Assembly: GCF_029227915.1 (NCBI RefSeq)
Contig: NC_079886.1
Span: forward strand, 24,902,501-24,966,500
Origin: Hydractinia symbiolongicarpus
Lineage: Eukaryota > Cnidaria > Hydrozoa > Anthoathecata > Hydractiniidae
Direction of reading: 5' to 3'
DNA: 64,000 nucleotides
Positions 1 through 7,182 of this stretch are shown here, one piece after another (the first letter of the stretch is position 1; every line of letters begins with the position of its first letter). The notes beneath the pieces are model-generated. The model was given only the letters and a program-made list of their open reading frames with translations, was not told where the DNA came from and did not search any database. A program made the position numbers and the translations under genes.

Positions 1-1021
1 CGGACCTTACCAAGCAGGATATCGTTTGCCAAAGGCTCGACATTTAAAGTAAAATTCCCAGATATCTTCGTGGACTATGTTTTCCACAGTAATCCTCCGG
101 TCAATACCTGGCAAAACCACCCCTTCGGCCTCTGGTCGACGCAATTGAATTTTGCGCTACATTGGCATATGGCATTTCAATGCAGCACTTTAATTCTCCA
201 TTACCCCTTGTTCGCGCTGTTTATCGATTCCATGTCTATTTCCAAATTCGAAAAATATTAGAGGAGCTTGAGGTATCGTTGCCTGGCTTTTCCCGCTTCA
301 ATATCTTAAATAACCCATTCAATAATCAAAAGCTTCACGCCTTGACACGTGAATTTGGTGTATCTTCAAATGAGCAAGAATGGAAAAATAGAGTATTTTC
401 AGTTCGTGGCAAGCCAAACGTAAAGATTTTCCTGGTGTGGGACCTAGTTATTTCGACGAGGGATCATGGAGCAGATGGGTAATCGAGAAATCGATCGGCT
501 TAACCCGTATTGGCATTGAAAAGTTATCGCAAAGCGTAAGGTTCTACGCGTACTTGATACTGGAGAGCCAAGCCAACGCCCGCTCTGATATAATCGGGAG
601 TGAGGGCTTCGCGATTGATGCCCAACGGCTATACTTGACGACATTCGAACAATTGGTGATTAGACCTACGTCGCTGTGTAGGGATATCAGTGAATTCGAG
701 AATGTACTTAGATATGCAATATCCAAGGTAGACTTCTCCGTAGCATACGGGGTTTACATGATCCCTTCAGATATGAACCTGAGGATCGGGAATGTCCAAG
801 GATTTAACAACAAGATCCTGATCAGTCAGGACCATTTCAAGATTGGTATCACTCCTAATATTAACGCTCCGCATGCTGTTACCATACCAAGGAAGCAGGT
901 ACATGATATACCCCTCCCTCCACCATCCTCAGAGGAAGCTGCTGTTCACGAGGATACCAAAGCCACGCTGGTTACGGTAGGAGTAGGACTTATCCTCGCT
1001 TTCTTCTGGATGAAGAAATAG
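1..1021 (+). pseudogene. Polinton element A: capsid-associated (penton/minor-capsid candidate) protein, 5' incomplete
   Basis: The reading starts before the window and uses three frames: frame 1 from base 1 to about 160, a second to about 435, and a third (437-1021) to the stop. Two frameshifts therefore break it. The product is basic to neutral, with a proline-rich stretch followed by a C-terminal hydrophobic segment ending in WMKK. It lies convergent to the coiled-coil gene and two genes from the capsid gene. That is the place of the minor capsid/penton in this group of elements as I know it, so the role is inferred from context. The last 40 residues resemble the tail preserved in element B at 18,139, including the ED/EN-TKA-L motif. 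A tail-anchored membrane or internal capsid protein is an alternative. Confidence 0.5.
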
Positions 1022-1046
1022 GTACTCCTATGGATCCGCCAGGCGA

Positions 1047-1072
1047 TCTAATGTGTTGAACAACACACTAGA
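1047..1072. terminator. stem-loop between convergent genes (element A)
   Basis: A 12-bp stem with one mismatch and a 2-base loop lies in the 55-bp gap between the convergent capsid-associated gene (stop at 1021) and coiled-coil gene (stop at 1077). Element B has a hairpin at the same junction (18,111-18,137), which argues for function in 3' end formation. The role is inferred. Confidence 0.5.
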
Positions 1073-1076
1073 CTCT

Positions 1077-2330
1077 TCATCGATTCTTACTCCCCCTGTT
1101 ACTTACATACGCAACAACAATACCCACGGCGGTAGCCATAGCCATATACAAGTGCTTTGCTGCGAATTCGACAACTCTCGCTGCAACTCTGAAAAAGAAC
1201 GAGACCACGCTGCCAATGATCCTTGGTAGCGCTGCACCTGCCTTAGCGGCAATATACTTCAAGAATTTTCCGAGTCGCTCCAACTGCTTGCGTACAAAAC
1301 CCTTGCCACCAGTACTTCCTACGGCGCCTGCATTTTCTTCCGTAACGGCGAGTACGATGGTGGATATGAGCAAGCCAACAGCGGAGACGATACTGGCTAT
1401 AGTAATACCCTGCTCTTTAAACAGGACCCCGAGTTTTTCAACCAAAGTTTTATCATCCACCGCGATCTTCATCAATGTCTCTTTGATGTGCAGCAGCTGG
1501 CTCTGAGTGTCGGATGATAGTAAACCGTGTGCTTTTGCCGTTGTCTCCTTTTGATCACGTAGTTGTTCCAGGTCTTCATTGGCCTTGGCTATATCCCTGT
1601 CCCAGATAGTTAGCTCTTCCTCGGATGCCCCAGGTGTGGTCTTCTTGCTCTCGAGCCTTTTTACCTTGGCTTCTGCTTTGTCGATCTCACTGTCGTAGAA
1701 GACCATCTTGCCTTTCAAGTGCTTGAGGTTACCAGGTAACGTTTGAAGCTCGCGGTTTAACCCTCCTTTTTCACGCTCTGTGATATCTCCGCCAAAGGAA
1801 GTATCTTCGATTAGACTTTCCGTGTCATCGAGCACGTTCTCGAGTAGCGGCAACATTTCGATGTCATCAGCCTTTCCATTGACATTGTCCAATTCGTTAA
1901 GGAGTTTCTGAGCCATAGTCTTACTACCCTTGTGTGGTGTAGTATAGTCGTCGAACCCTATAGTTCGCAATCGCCCCGCACCTAACCTCCTCCGTATTTC
2001 GAAAACGCTCCTCAATTCACCATTCCTTTTCGTGAGCTCTACACCATCGTAAAGAAGCCGGCTCCCGTCGACCTTAAGCTCGTTGTAACATCTCGCACTT
2101 GGCTCTCCCAGCTCCCCACTAAGAGCTTCGTAAAGGCTATCAACTTTTGATTTTAGTAGCTCCTGCCTTGCCGTCGTGGTGTCGGTGAGGCCGCCTCGTG
2201 AAGGTGTTGCGGGCGTGCTTGATACGTTCTCGGGTCTAAGGATCTTGCTCTCGCTACTAAACTCCTCGGCTTCGTCTTGAATATCTTCCTCTGGCGTAAA
2301 GTCATCTTCATATTCTGGATTATCAGCCAT
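1077..2330 (-). CDS. coiled-coil protein with C-terminal membrane segments (element A)
   Basis: An intact 417-residue frame. Residues 1-50 are acidic. Residues about 180-270 are rich in K/E/L heptads and predicted coiled coil. Two or three hydrophobic stretches lie at about 305-330, 365-385 and 390-410, and the C-terminus is basic. I know no enzyme domain for it. A decayed homologue with the same layout lies at 16,896-18,116 in element B, also divergent from the capsid gene. The ATG is preceded by AAATAA, giving the TAAATG motif seen at several element starts. A virion membrane or internal core protein is plausible, but the function is unknown. This is one of the few unbroken genes of element A. 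Confidence 0.7.
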   Translation of the reverse strand: MADNPEYEDDFTPEEDIQDEAEEFSSESKILRPENVSSTPATPSRGGLTDTTTARQELLKSKVDSLYEALSGELGEPSARCYNELKVDGSRLLYDGVELTKRNGELRSVFEIRRRLGAGRLRTIGFDDYTTPHKGSKTMAQKLLNELDNVNGKADDIEMLPLLENVLDDTESLIEDTSFGGDITEREKGGLNRELQTLPGNLKHLKGKMVFYDSEIDKAEAKVKRLESKKTTPGASEEELTIWDRDIAKANEDLEQLRDQKETTAKAHGLLSSDTQSQLLHIKETLMKIAVDDKTLVEKLGVLFKEQGITIASIVSAVGLLISTIVLAVTEENAGAVGSTGGKGFVRKQLERLGKFLKYIAAKAGAALPRIIGSVVSFFFRVAARVVEFAAKHLYMAMATAVGIVVAYVSNRGSKNR

Positions 2331-2359
2331 TTATTTCAACCACCAGCCTACCTAAATAA
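2331..2359. promoter_or_regulatory. bidirectional start region between coiled-coil and capsid genes
   Basis: Only 29 bp separate the two divergent start codons. Each ATG is preceded by AAATAA, giving TAAATG on both strands. Element B keeps the same arrangement at 16,868-16,895. The sequence is compatible with a compact, virus-like bidirectional promoter. No experimental support is visible. Confidence 0.5.
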
Positions 2360-3611
2360 ATGAGTGTTTTTGGAAGACTAAACCCTTATCAGGAAGTCAA
2401 GACTATGCTCGCTGTCAACGGCAAGAGGCAGCGGGTTAAAGAGAGTCATGTACCGTCCACGATTGGCCAGAATGAGCATCTCTATGTGGAAATACTAAAC
2501 ATGGGTCGAGACGATGTTATATTTCCTGGGAGTATCCGGCTACTATTTGATATGGAACTGACCGGCACCAACACGAAAAGAACGATCGTTAGCAACATCG
2601 GAAAAGCCCTTGTGAGGGACCTTCGTATTACTTTGAATGGTAATGAGGTGCAGCATATTGCGGATTATAATATATTCAGTGTCTACCGTGATCTATGGAT
2701 TTCAAAATTTAATAGGGAAAACAATCTGATTTTGGAGGGAATCAATCCAAATGACGGGACAGTTCGCGCTTTACAGGTAAAAGCGTCTGACCATGTAGGA
2801 ACAAATGAGGAGCGTGCTATAGCCGCGGCGTATGGAAACACCTTTTGTAATCTGTTGGGGAAAATGTTCGAGTTGACGAGGGATCTCCGTTTTATCAACA
2901 TGGACTCCACGATAGGCTACAGTTCGTTCTACATTTCGCTTCATACGATCAAGTCATCAAGGATGCCGGTACACCAGCCGCGGGCTCAACCGCAGCCAAA
3001 GCAGCTGACGCTACATACAAAATCTCTAACATTTCGCTCGAGTTTGAAAAATTAGTAAATGAGGATCTGGCGAGCGCTATGATGTCGCGATACAGCCGCC
3101 TTGCCCTACCATACGAACGAGTAATGAGGAGTAAAGTGGTGACTATGAAGAAAAGTGATACATCCTACAATCTCCAAGTCGATACCCCTGCAAAATCCTT
3201 GGTGGGTATATTACTATTATTCGTCGATCCTGGAGTATCCAAGGCTTATGCGCGTGTCAATGAGCAATTCTACAATCCCAAAAACGAGAAGATTTCTGTC
3301 ACGGTGGAGGGTGAGCCCAATGAGCTGTATTCACATGCTATGCTCCCTCGAGATTATTTGCAGCCGATCGTTGAATTATTTGGGTGCCATGATAGTGAAG
3401 TGACCATAGGTTAATTTTTCACCGAGCACTATGCGTATTCATTGATTTCAGGGCAACACCTGATCGAGGCCTACATGGTATTGGGCGGCCTCTGAAAAGG
3501 TTATCGGACGGTATAACCCTGCACATGACGAAAAAAGCAGATGGCAATGGAGATATTAGGTGCTACGTCTTCCTTATCCAAGATGGCAGGTTCCACAGTG
3601 TCGAATATTAA
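2360..3611 (+). pseudogene. major capsid protein candidate (double jelly-roll type), frameshifted
   Basis: About 415 residues spread over three frames: 2360 to about 2907, about 2908-3411, and about 3420-3611, ending HSVEY-stop. The two frameshifts were placed by comparing with the homologue in element B (15,630-16,867), which aligns along the whole length. Conserved segments include IFPGSI-LLFD, NTKRTIVSNIGKA, VRDLRITLNGNEV, ASAMM and a GRPL-RLSD segment near the end. These beta-rich, glycine-punctuated segments and the place in the element fit the Polinton major capsid protein as I recall the cnidarian forms. The jelly-roll fold itself cannot be seen from sequence alone. The start is preceded by AAATAA. 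Confidence 0.55.
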
Positions 3612-3649
3612 GAGATCAAAATTTGTTTTTGTAGACCTACACAATAAAC

Positions 3650-4045
3650 ATGGCAAGCATAGCAGTACTTGCAGGTGGAGCAATAATTAACGCTCTAGCA
3701 TTCTCGGGGAGTAACTATCTCTTCAGCAAACTAAGTGGGCACGGCGAAGAAGAGCGCAAAAGACACGATAAAGCTATTGAACAACTCCAAGCCGCTCAGG
3801 CGCAGTGGGTGCGGGATCGTCAAGCGAAGATCGATTGGTACAATCAGCAAGAGCCTAAGCGTCAAGCTGGCGAGAGTCTTAAAGGAATCGATGAAGGTAT
3901 GCGACAGTACTATATCGCGACGATCGAAAAAGCTCCCAAACTCTCCGACTACTATATACCCAGCAAACAGCAACAAGACGGTGAGCTGACGTTCATCGTA
4001 GGGTCCTTAGAACTTATGGGTTTTGCGGTGTACAAGTTCGCCTAG
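3650..4045 (+). CDS. small conserved Polinton protein with N- and C-terminal hydrophobic segments (element A)
   Basis: An open frame of 131 residues. Residues 3-25 are hydrophobic and small-residue rich (possible membrane segment). Residues 30-80 form a charged helix with AQAQWVRDRQAKIDW. Residues about 110-130 are hydrophobic again. A clear homologue lies in element B (14,785-15,183) with the same neighbours, capsid gene upstream and integrase downstream. The last codons and the stop lie inside a GC-rich repeat (4,039-4,060), so the present C-terminus may be altered. I do not recognise a function. A small virion or assembly protein is a guess from position. Confidence 0.65.
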   Translation: MASIAVLAGGAIINALAFSGSNYLFSKLSGHGEEERKRHDKAIEQLQAAQAQWVRDRQAKIDWYNQQEPKRQAGESLKGIDEGMRQYYIATIEKAPKLSDYYIPSKQQQDGELTFIVGSLELMGFAVYKFA

Positions 4046-4060
4046 CGGCTCCGCAGGGGC
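4039..4060 (+). repeat. GC-rich short interspersed repeat, copy 1
   Basis: CGCCTAGCGGCTCCGCAGG followed by GGC. It covers the end of the preceding gene and supplies its TAG stop. It is much richer in GC than its surroundings. Confidence 0.6.
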
Positions 4061-4776
4061 TCTATGGAAGGAATATTTTGACATCTAATAAACATGTCAA
4101 AATCAAAGCATATTGTTACAACCGAAGAAGCTGAAAAATTAAGCAGCATCTATTACCAACCCGAAAATCTATGGATCGGGAGAAAGGCCATTAAACTACT
4201 CTCTGAGCAGAGTGGCCTCTCAAAAAAGAAAATTATACATTGGCTATCTCGTCAGCTCTTGTGGTTTTGACATATCAAAAGCCCCAAGTGTATCAATTAC
4301 CCTCATTTCACCATAACTAGACCCAATTAGATGCACCAGTTTGATCTCTTGTACATGCCCCATGATAAGCTGTATGGTAATACATACAAATATATACTTA
4401 CGGGCATCGATGTGGCTTCGCGCTACAAAGTAGCTAGACCCTTGAGAACGAAAAAGGCTAGCGAGGTGCAAGTATATTCCAATGTGACAACTATAGTGAG
4501 TTTAAATCAGATGTGACGAAGCTGTTGGAAGGCGAGGGTGTCAAGATCAAGCGGGCAACTACCAAATACCATCATACATTCACGGCGTTTGTGGAGTCCT
4601 ACAACAAGGTGCTTGCGGAGAAATTGTTCAAATCTCAGGACGCACAAGAGCTGCTCACTGACGAAACTAGCAGTATATGTGTCAAGAATCTGTACACTAT
4701 CGTCAAGAGTTTGAACAACACCAAAACCGCTATGATTGGTATGAAACCTTCAAAATCCATTAAGCTCGATGACGTA

Positions 4777-4802
4777 TCGCCTAGCGGCTTCGCAGGAGCA
4801 CC
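4777..4802 (+). repeat. GC-rich short interspersed repeat, copy 2
   Basis: TCGCCTAGCGGCTTCGCAGG plus AGCACC, inside the integrase linker. It is read through in frame, so it adds residues rather than stopping the frame. Confidence 0.6.
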
Positions 4803-4822
4803 ACTTGGAAAAATCGAACTTG

Positions 4823-4850
4823 ATCGCCTGCGGCTCCGTCCTGACGGGCA
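4823..4850 (+). repeat. GC-rich short interspersed repeat, degenerate copy 3
   Basis: ATCGCCTGCGGCTCCGTCCT and a few following bases, 20 bp after copy 2. It is a diverged or rearranged copy. Confidence 0.4.
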
Positions 4851-5113
4851 GGAATAGCCTTTACCTGATGACGGTTTATATCTATACTTGCTGCAACCCG
4901 GCGAGGAACATGGTGATCAAAAAAGACGTGCAACGGATGCCTATTGGTCGAAGCGTACATACAGGCTGGACCGTATAGTGACTGGTACACGCCTCCTATA
5001 TTATTTGGCAGATGGATCGCCTGATCGAAACTTTGTGGCAGAAGAGCTCATGCTAGTACCCGAGGGTACCTCGGCACCCCAGAGCATGTGAAAGATTGGT
5101 GAAAAATTCTCGA

Positions 5114-5138
5114 TTTTGTGTGTTATGAACACACAAAA
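5114..5138. terminator. perfect 11-bp stem-loop after the integrase gene
   Basis: TTTTGTGTGTT, loop ATG, AACACACAAAA. It lies 23 bp after the integrase stop and just before the stop of the opposing gene at 5,147. This is again a convergent junction, as at 1,047 and 18,111. Confidence 0.55.
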
Positions 5139-5146
5139 ACTTATGC

Positions 5147-5482
5147 CTAATATTCTAATGCTGGATCACCCAGGTCGTATAAGTCGAGGATCGCTTCACA
5201 TTCGTTGCGAGTAAGATCAATAAGATCGCCTAGCGGCTCCGCAGGAGCGCCTGAAGTGGGAACCCTCTTCCTCGAACCTATTAAACGCATGCAAATTTAT
5301 CAATAACAACGATCTCTTCAGACTCTGGAAATTGAAGCCTGATCCACCTCCTTTTCTTTACGCGGGCGCAATAATAGGAAAGATTATGGTATTTATCATC
5401 TTCAGGTGTTGTATGTTTACGAAAAATCATTATAAGCATGTGGTACAAATCTCTAAATTTCTAATGTTCTGATATATGACAT
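5147..5482 (-). pseudogene. internally deleted DNA-binding/coiled-coil protein, C-terminal domain (element A)
   Basis: The start ATG directly follows the ATPase stop (TAAATG). Ten codons later a stop occurs. The conserved part then runs from VPHA through IMIFRKHT and EEIVVID to HAFNRFEEEG, and ends LTRNECEAILDLYDLG. The homologue in element B (12,251-13,090) also follows the ATPase and keeps the long coiled coil that is missing here. A GC-rich repeat (5,225-5,251) is inserted between HAFNRFEEEG and LTRN and shifts the frame. The layout recalls the MSV199/BRO-like proteins of large DNA viruses with a DUF3627-like C-terminus. That assignment is from memory of the pattern and is uncertain. Confidence 0.45.
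5225..5251 (+). repeat. GC-rich short interspersed repeat, copy 4
   Basis: ATCGCCTAGCGGCTCCGCAG plus GAGCGCC, the fullest copy. It interrupts the coding sequence of the minus-strand gene 5,147-5,482. Confidence 0.65.
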
Positions 5483-6082
5483 TTATTCTAGAACACTCCA
5501 GGCCCTAGGGTGTTTTAATCTAATATACAAACAGGCATGTTTGGATTTTTTCAACTGGGTTTTGATAGGCTCCCAATCCTCGATAAGGTTCAATTCTTCA
5601 TCAATCATTTTAATATCAGAACGCTCCGAGGGATACCATGTAAATAGCATTTTTTTCTGGTGGCGGAAATTTTTTGGTAAAGCCGTATAACTTTGAGTTA
5701 ACAACCATAAGCTATGCTTCCTGTGTCTACCACTAATCGCGAGTTCCAATAGGGATTGTCTCCGCTTATCCAGGGTTTCATCAGCAATCATGTCATCAAC
5801 GATAAACAACGTCCCCTCCCCTGCCAGGAGGTTTGATAATTTGACTATCCATTCAAACAATTGATCCTGCGGTTCTATCAAAAACACATAATCATCCTTC
5901 CAAAGCAATGGTCTTTCCAAGTAAGTGGTGTTCCACCTGAGAGTAGGACACAAAATTATGATGTTTTGGAAATAGTGTCGATATTCATGCTCCAAAAGAT
6001 CGAGAACTCTTTGCATTTTTCCACAAGAAGTAGGGCCTGTGAAAATAGCCTTATGGGGTTCTTTTACGATATCCAAGGTCAT
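5483..6082 (-). CDS. A32-like (FtsK/HerA superfamily) DNA-packaging ATPase
   Basis: An open frame of 199 residues. The Walker A motif GPTSCGK is at about residues 16-22. Its terminal lysine is retained, but the S/T that normally follows K is M. The Walker B motif LFIVDDM lies near residue 92, and the sensor-like segment LWLLTQSY is at about 126-133. The C-terminus KKSKHACLYIRLKHPR is conserved in element B (12,100-12,220). In Polintons this enzyme is predicted to pump DNA into capsids. Length matches the compact Polinton/virophage form. The ATG lies in GAATAAATG. The stop abuts the next ATG. The M after the P-loop lysine may weaken nucleotide binding. Confidence 0.8.
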   Translation of the reverse strand: MTLDIVKEPHKAIFTGPTSCGKMQRVLDLLEHEYRHYFQNIIILCPTLRWNTTYLERPLLWKDDYVFLIEPQDQLFEWIVKLSNLLAGEGTLFIVDDMIADETLDKRRQSLLELAISGRHRKHSLWLLTQSYTALPKNFRHQKKMLFTWYPSERSDIKMIDEELNLIEDWEPIKTQLKKSKHACLYIRLKHPRAWSVLE

Positions 6083-6086
6083 TTAT

Positions 6087-6317
6087 TCAACTGTGCTTAC
6101 TTGGGTTTTTGGGCGATAGAAGCGGGCTTCCTCGCCCTGCGGTGAAATATGCGATCATCTTCATCACATCATTCGTGTCGAGTTTTGTGCTGGGGCTCGA
6201 GATTCCTAAAAATCGTTTACCGAGCATCGCGTAAGCGAAAGTAAAACCGAGGTCGACCACGGTCTCATATATCATATCAATGATTTCCTTTTGCTGAGGG
6301 GTAACATTTGAACTCAT
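6087..6317 (-). CDS. small conserved Polinton protein, altered C-terminus (element A)
   Basis: Seventy-six residues starting MSSNVTPQQKE. The core IYETVVDLGFTFAYAMLGKRFLGI contains a hydrophobic helix, followed by LDTNDVMKMIAYFTAGRG. The element B homologue (11,583-11,849) is 88 residues long and ends in a different, longer tail, so the last 15 residues here probably reflect a frameshift at about 6,130. It lies directly upstream of the ATPase gene, five bases from its start, as a likely co-transcribed pair. Function is unknown. One membrane-spanning helix is possible. Confidence 0.6.
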   Translation of the reverse strand: MSSNVTPQQKEIIDMIYETVVDLGFTFAYAMLGKRFLGISSPSTKLDTNDVMKMIAYFTAGRGSPLLSPKNPSKHS

Positions 6318-6332
6318 TCTTTGTTATAGGGC

Positions 6333-6779
6333 TCAGCGCATTTTAAAAATATCAATATCTGCCTTTGAAGGTTTTTGCTGAGCCGCTGGTGCAGGCTGCT
6401 GGGTACCCGCGGATTTTTTCCCAGCCAAGGATTCCCTGATAACAGGATCGTTTTCTAAATCATGACGAAAGGCTTCGGTACTATCCAGTTGTATAAGGTT
6501 ACCGATAGCTTTGCTATATAGCCTAAGGGCGTGAATTGACAATGCCTTTGCAGTCTTCTCTCCTTTCTCATGAAGGTCGCGTTCAACAAACTCAGCATGT
6601 ATTTTCTCAATAGCCTCGGGTGATGCTTTAACCAAAAGTACCTCGGTACATTTTTTTCCTAAGAGGTGTGGCTAGGTTTTGCGAGCATCTTTAAGGGCTT
6701 GACGTTTGTCTATAGGTTTTTGATCAAGCGCTTCTGCTGGTGTATCTACAGCATCAAAAATATCAGCTAATTCAGACAT
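6333..6779 (-). pseudogene. conserved Polinton hypothetical protein with one in-frame stop (element A)
   Basis: It starts at 6,779 (MSELADIFDAVDTPAEA) behind TATAATAAATAGT, meets a TAG at about codon 36, and then continues in the same frame through KASPEAIEKIHAEF and a helix-rich part to a proline/alanine/glutamine-rich tail at 6,333. A shorter product could start at an internal ATG (6,635). The family is known to me only as a hypothetical gene of cnidarian Polintons. It sits between the small gene at 6,087 and the polymerase block. Confidence 0.5.
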
Positions 6780-6780
6780 A

Positions 6781-6867
6781 CTATTTATTATAAGATGAAG
6801 ATCTATAGATGAATGTAAGTATCAATATATACGGAAGAATTATCGCGATTAATAGCAATAACTTCAT
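6781..6867 (-). CDS. tiny hydrophobic protein, 28 residues
   Basis: MKLLLLIAIILPYILILTF followed by a short polar tail and TAG. It is almost entirely one membrane helix. The stop lies one base from the start of the next gene. An inverted copy of its first 30 bases occurs at 7,086-7,118. It could be a small membrane peptide of the element, or chance. Confidence 0.35.
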   Translation of the reverse strand: MKLLLLIAIILPYILILTFIYRSSSYNK

Positions 6868-6885
6868 TTTTATTTGCAGCTTTGT

Positions 6886-6914
6886 GTAAAGGTGGTGTCT
6901 CACAACACCTTTAC
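6886..6914. terminator. stem-loop after the polymerase gene
   Basis: GTAAAGGTGGTGT and ACAACACCTTTAC form a 13-bp stem with one mismatch and a 3-base loop. It lies downstream of the PolB stop (minus strand), consistent with the other 3' stem-loops of the element. Confidence 0.35.
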
Positions 6915-6952
6915 TGCTTATTAGCGCGCATAGGTCGTAATACTTCTATCCC

Positions 6953-6976
6953 AGGCGCTCCTGCAAGCCGCTGGGC
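6953..6976 (-). repeat. GC-rich short interspersed repeat, copy 5 (inverted)
   Basis: On the minus strand it reads TTGCCCAGCGGCTTGCAGGA plus GCGCC. It differs from copy 4 at a few positions and lies in the spacer 3' of PolB. Confidence 0.5.
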
Positions 6977-7182
6977 AATCCTCGTGAGCCTCCCGCGGTA
7001 CAACATTATTACTGTTTTTTTATTTCTGCACTGTCGGGGTTACTGGATGGTTCAACCCATAGCGTGATCACAGTTACCCATACAAATGGAGTTATTGCTA
7101 TTAATCGCTCGCAATCTTCTTTCCAAGGCATTTTTTGTTACCCTGCGATCCCAGTATAAAACTTTAATGGCCGATACGCTAA

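Larger units (their letters stand above)
4095..5091 (+). pseudogene. Polinton integrase (retroviral-type DDE, rve core with C-terminal chromo-like part), broken
   Basis: The reading begins with MSKSKH and the YYQPENLW segment that is also at the start of the element C integrase. It then has a stop and further frame changes at about 4268, 4510 and 4856. The DDE triad is visible: D in HQFDLL, D in CDN-SEFKSD, and E in FTAFVESYNK. After two copies of the GC-rich repeat (4,777 and 4,823), which interrupt the linker before the C-terminal domain, it resumes with the YWSKRTYRLD and EELMLVPEG segments typical of the chromodomain-like tail of this family. The family inserts the element into the host chromosome. 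This copy cannot make an intact protein. A preceding ATCTAATAAAC box is repeated upstream of the element B integrase. Confidence 0.8.

Noticed and set aside
4095-5091. LTR retrotransposon from the integrase
   Set aside because: No LTRs, gag, protease or RT nearby; neighbours and C-terminal tail are those of Polintons.
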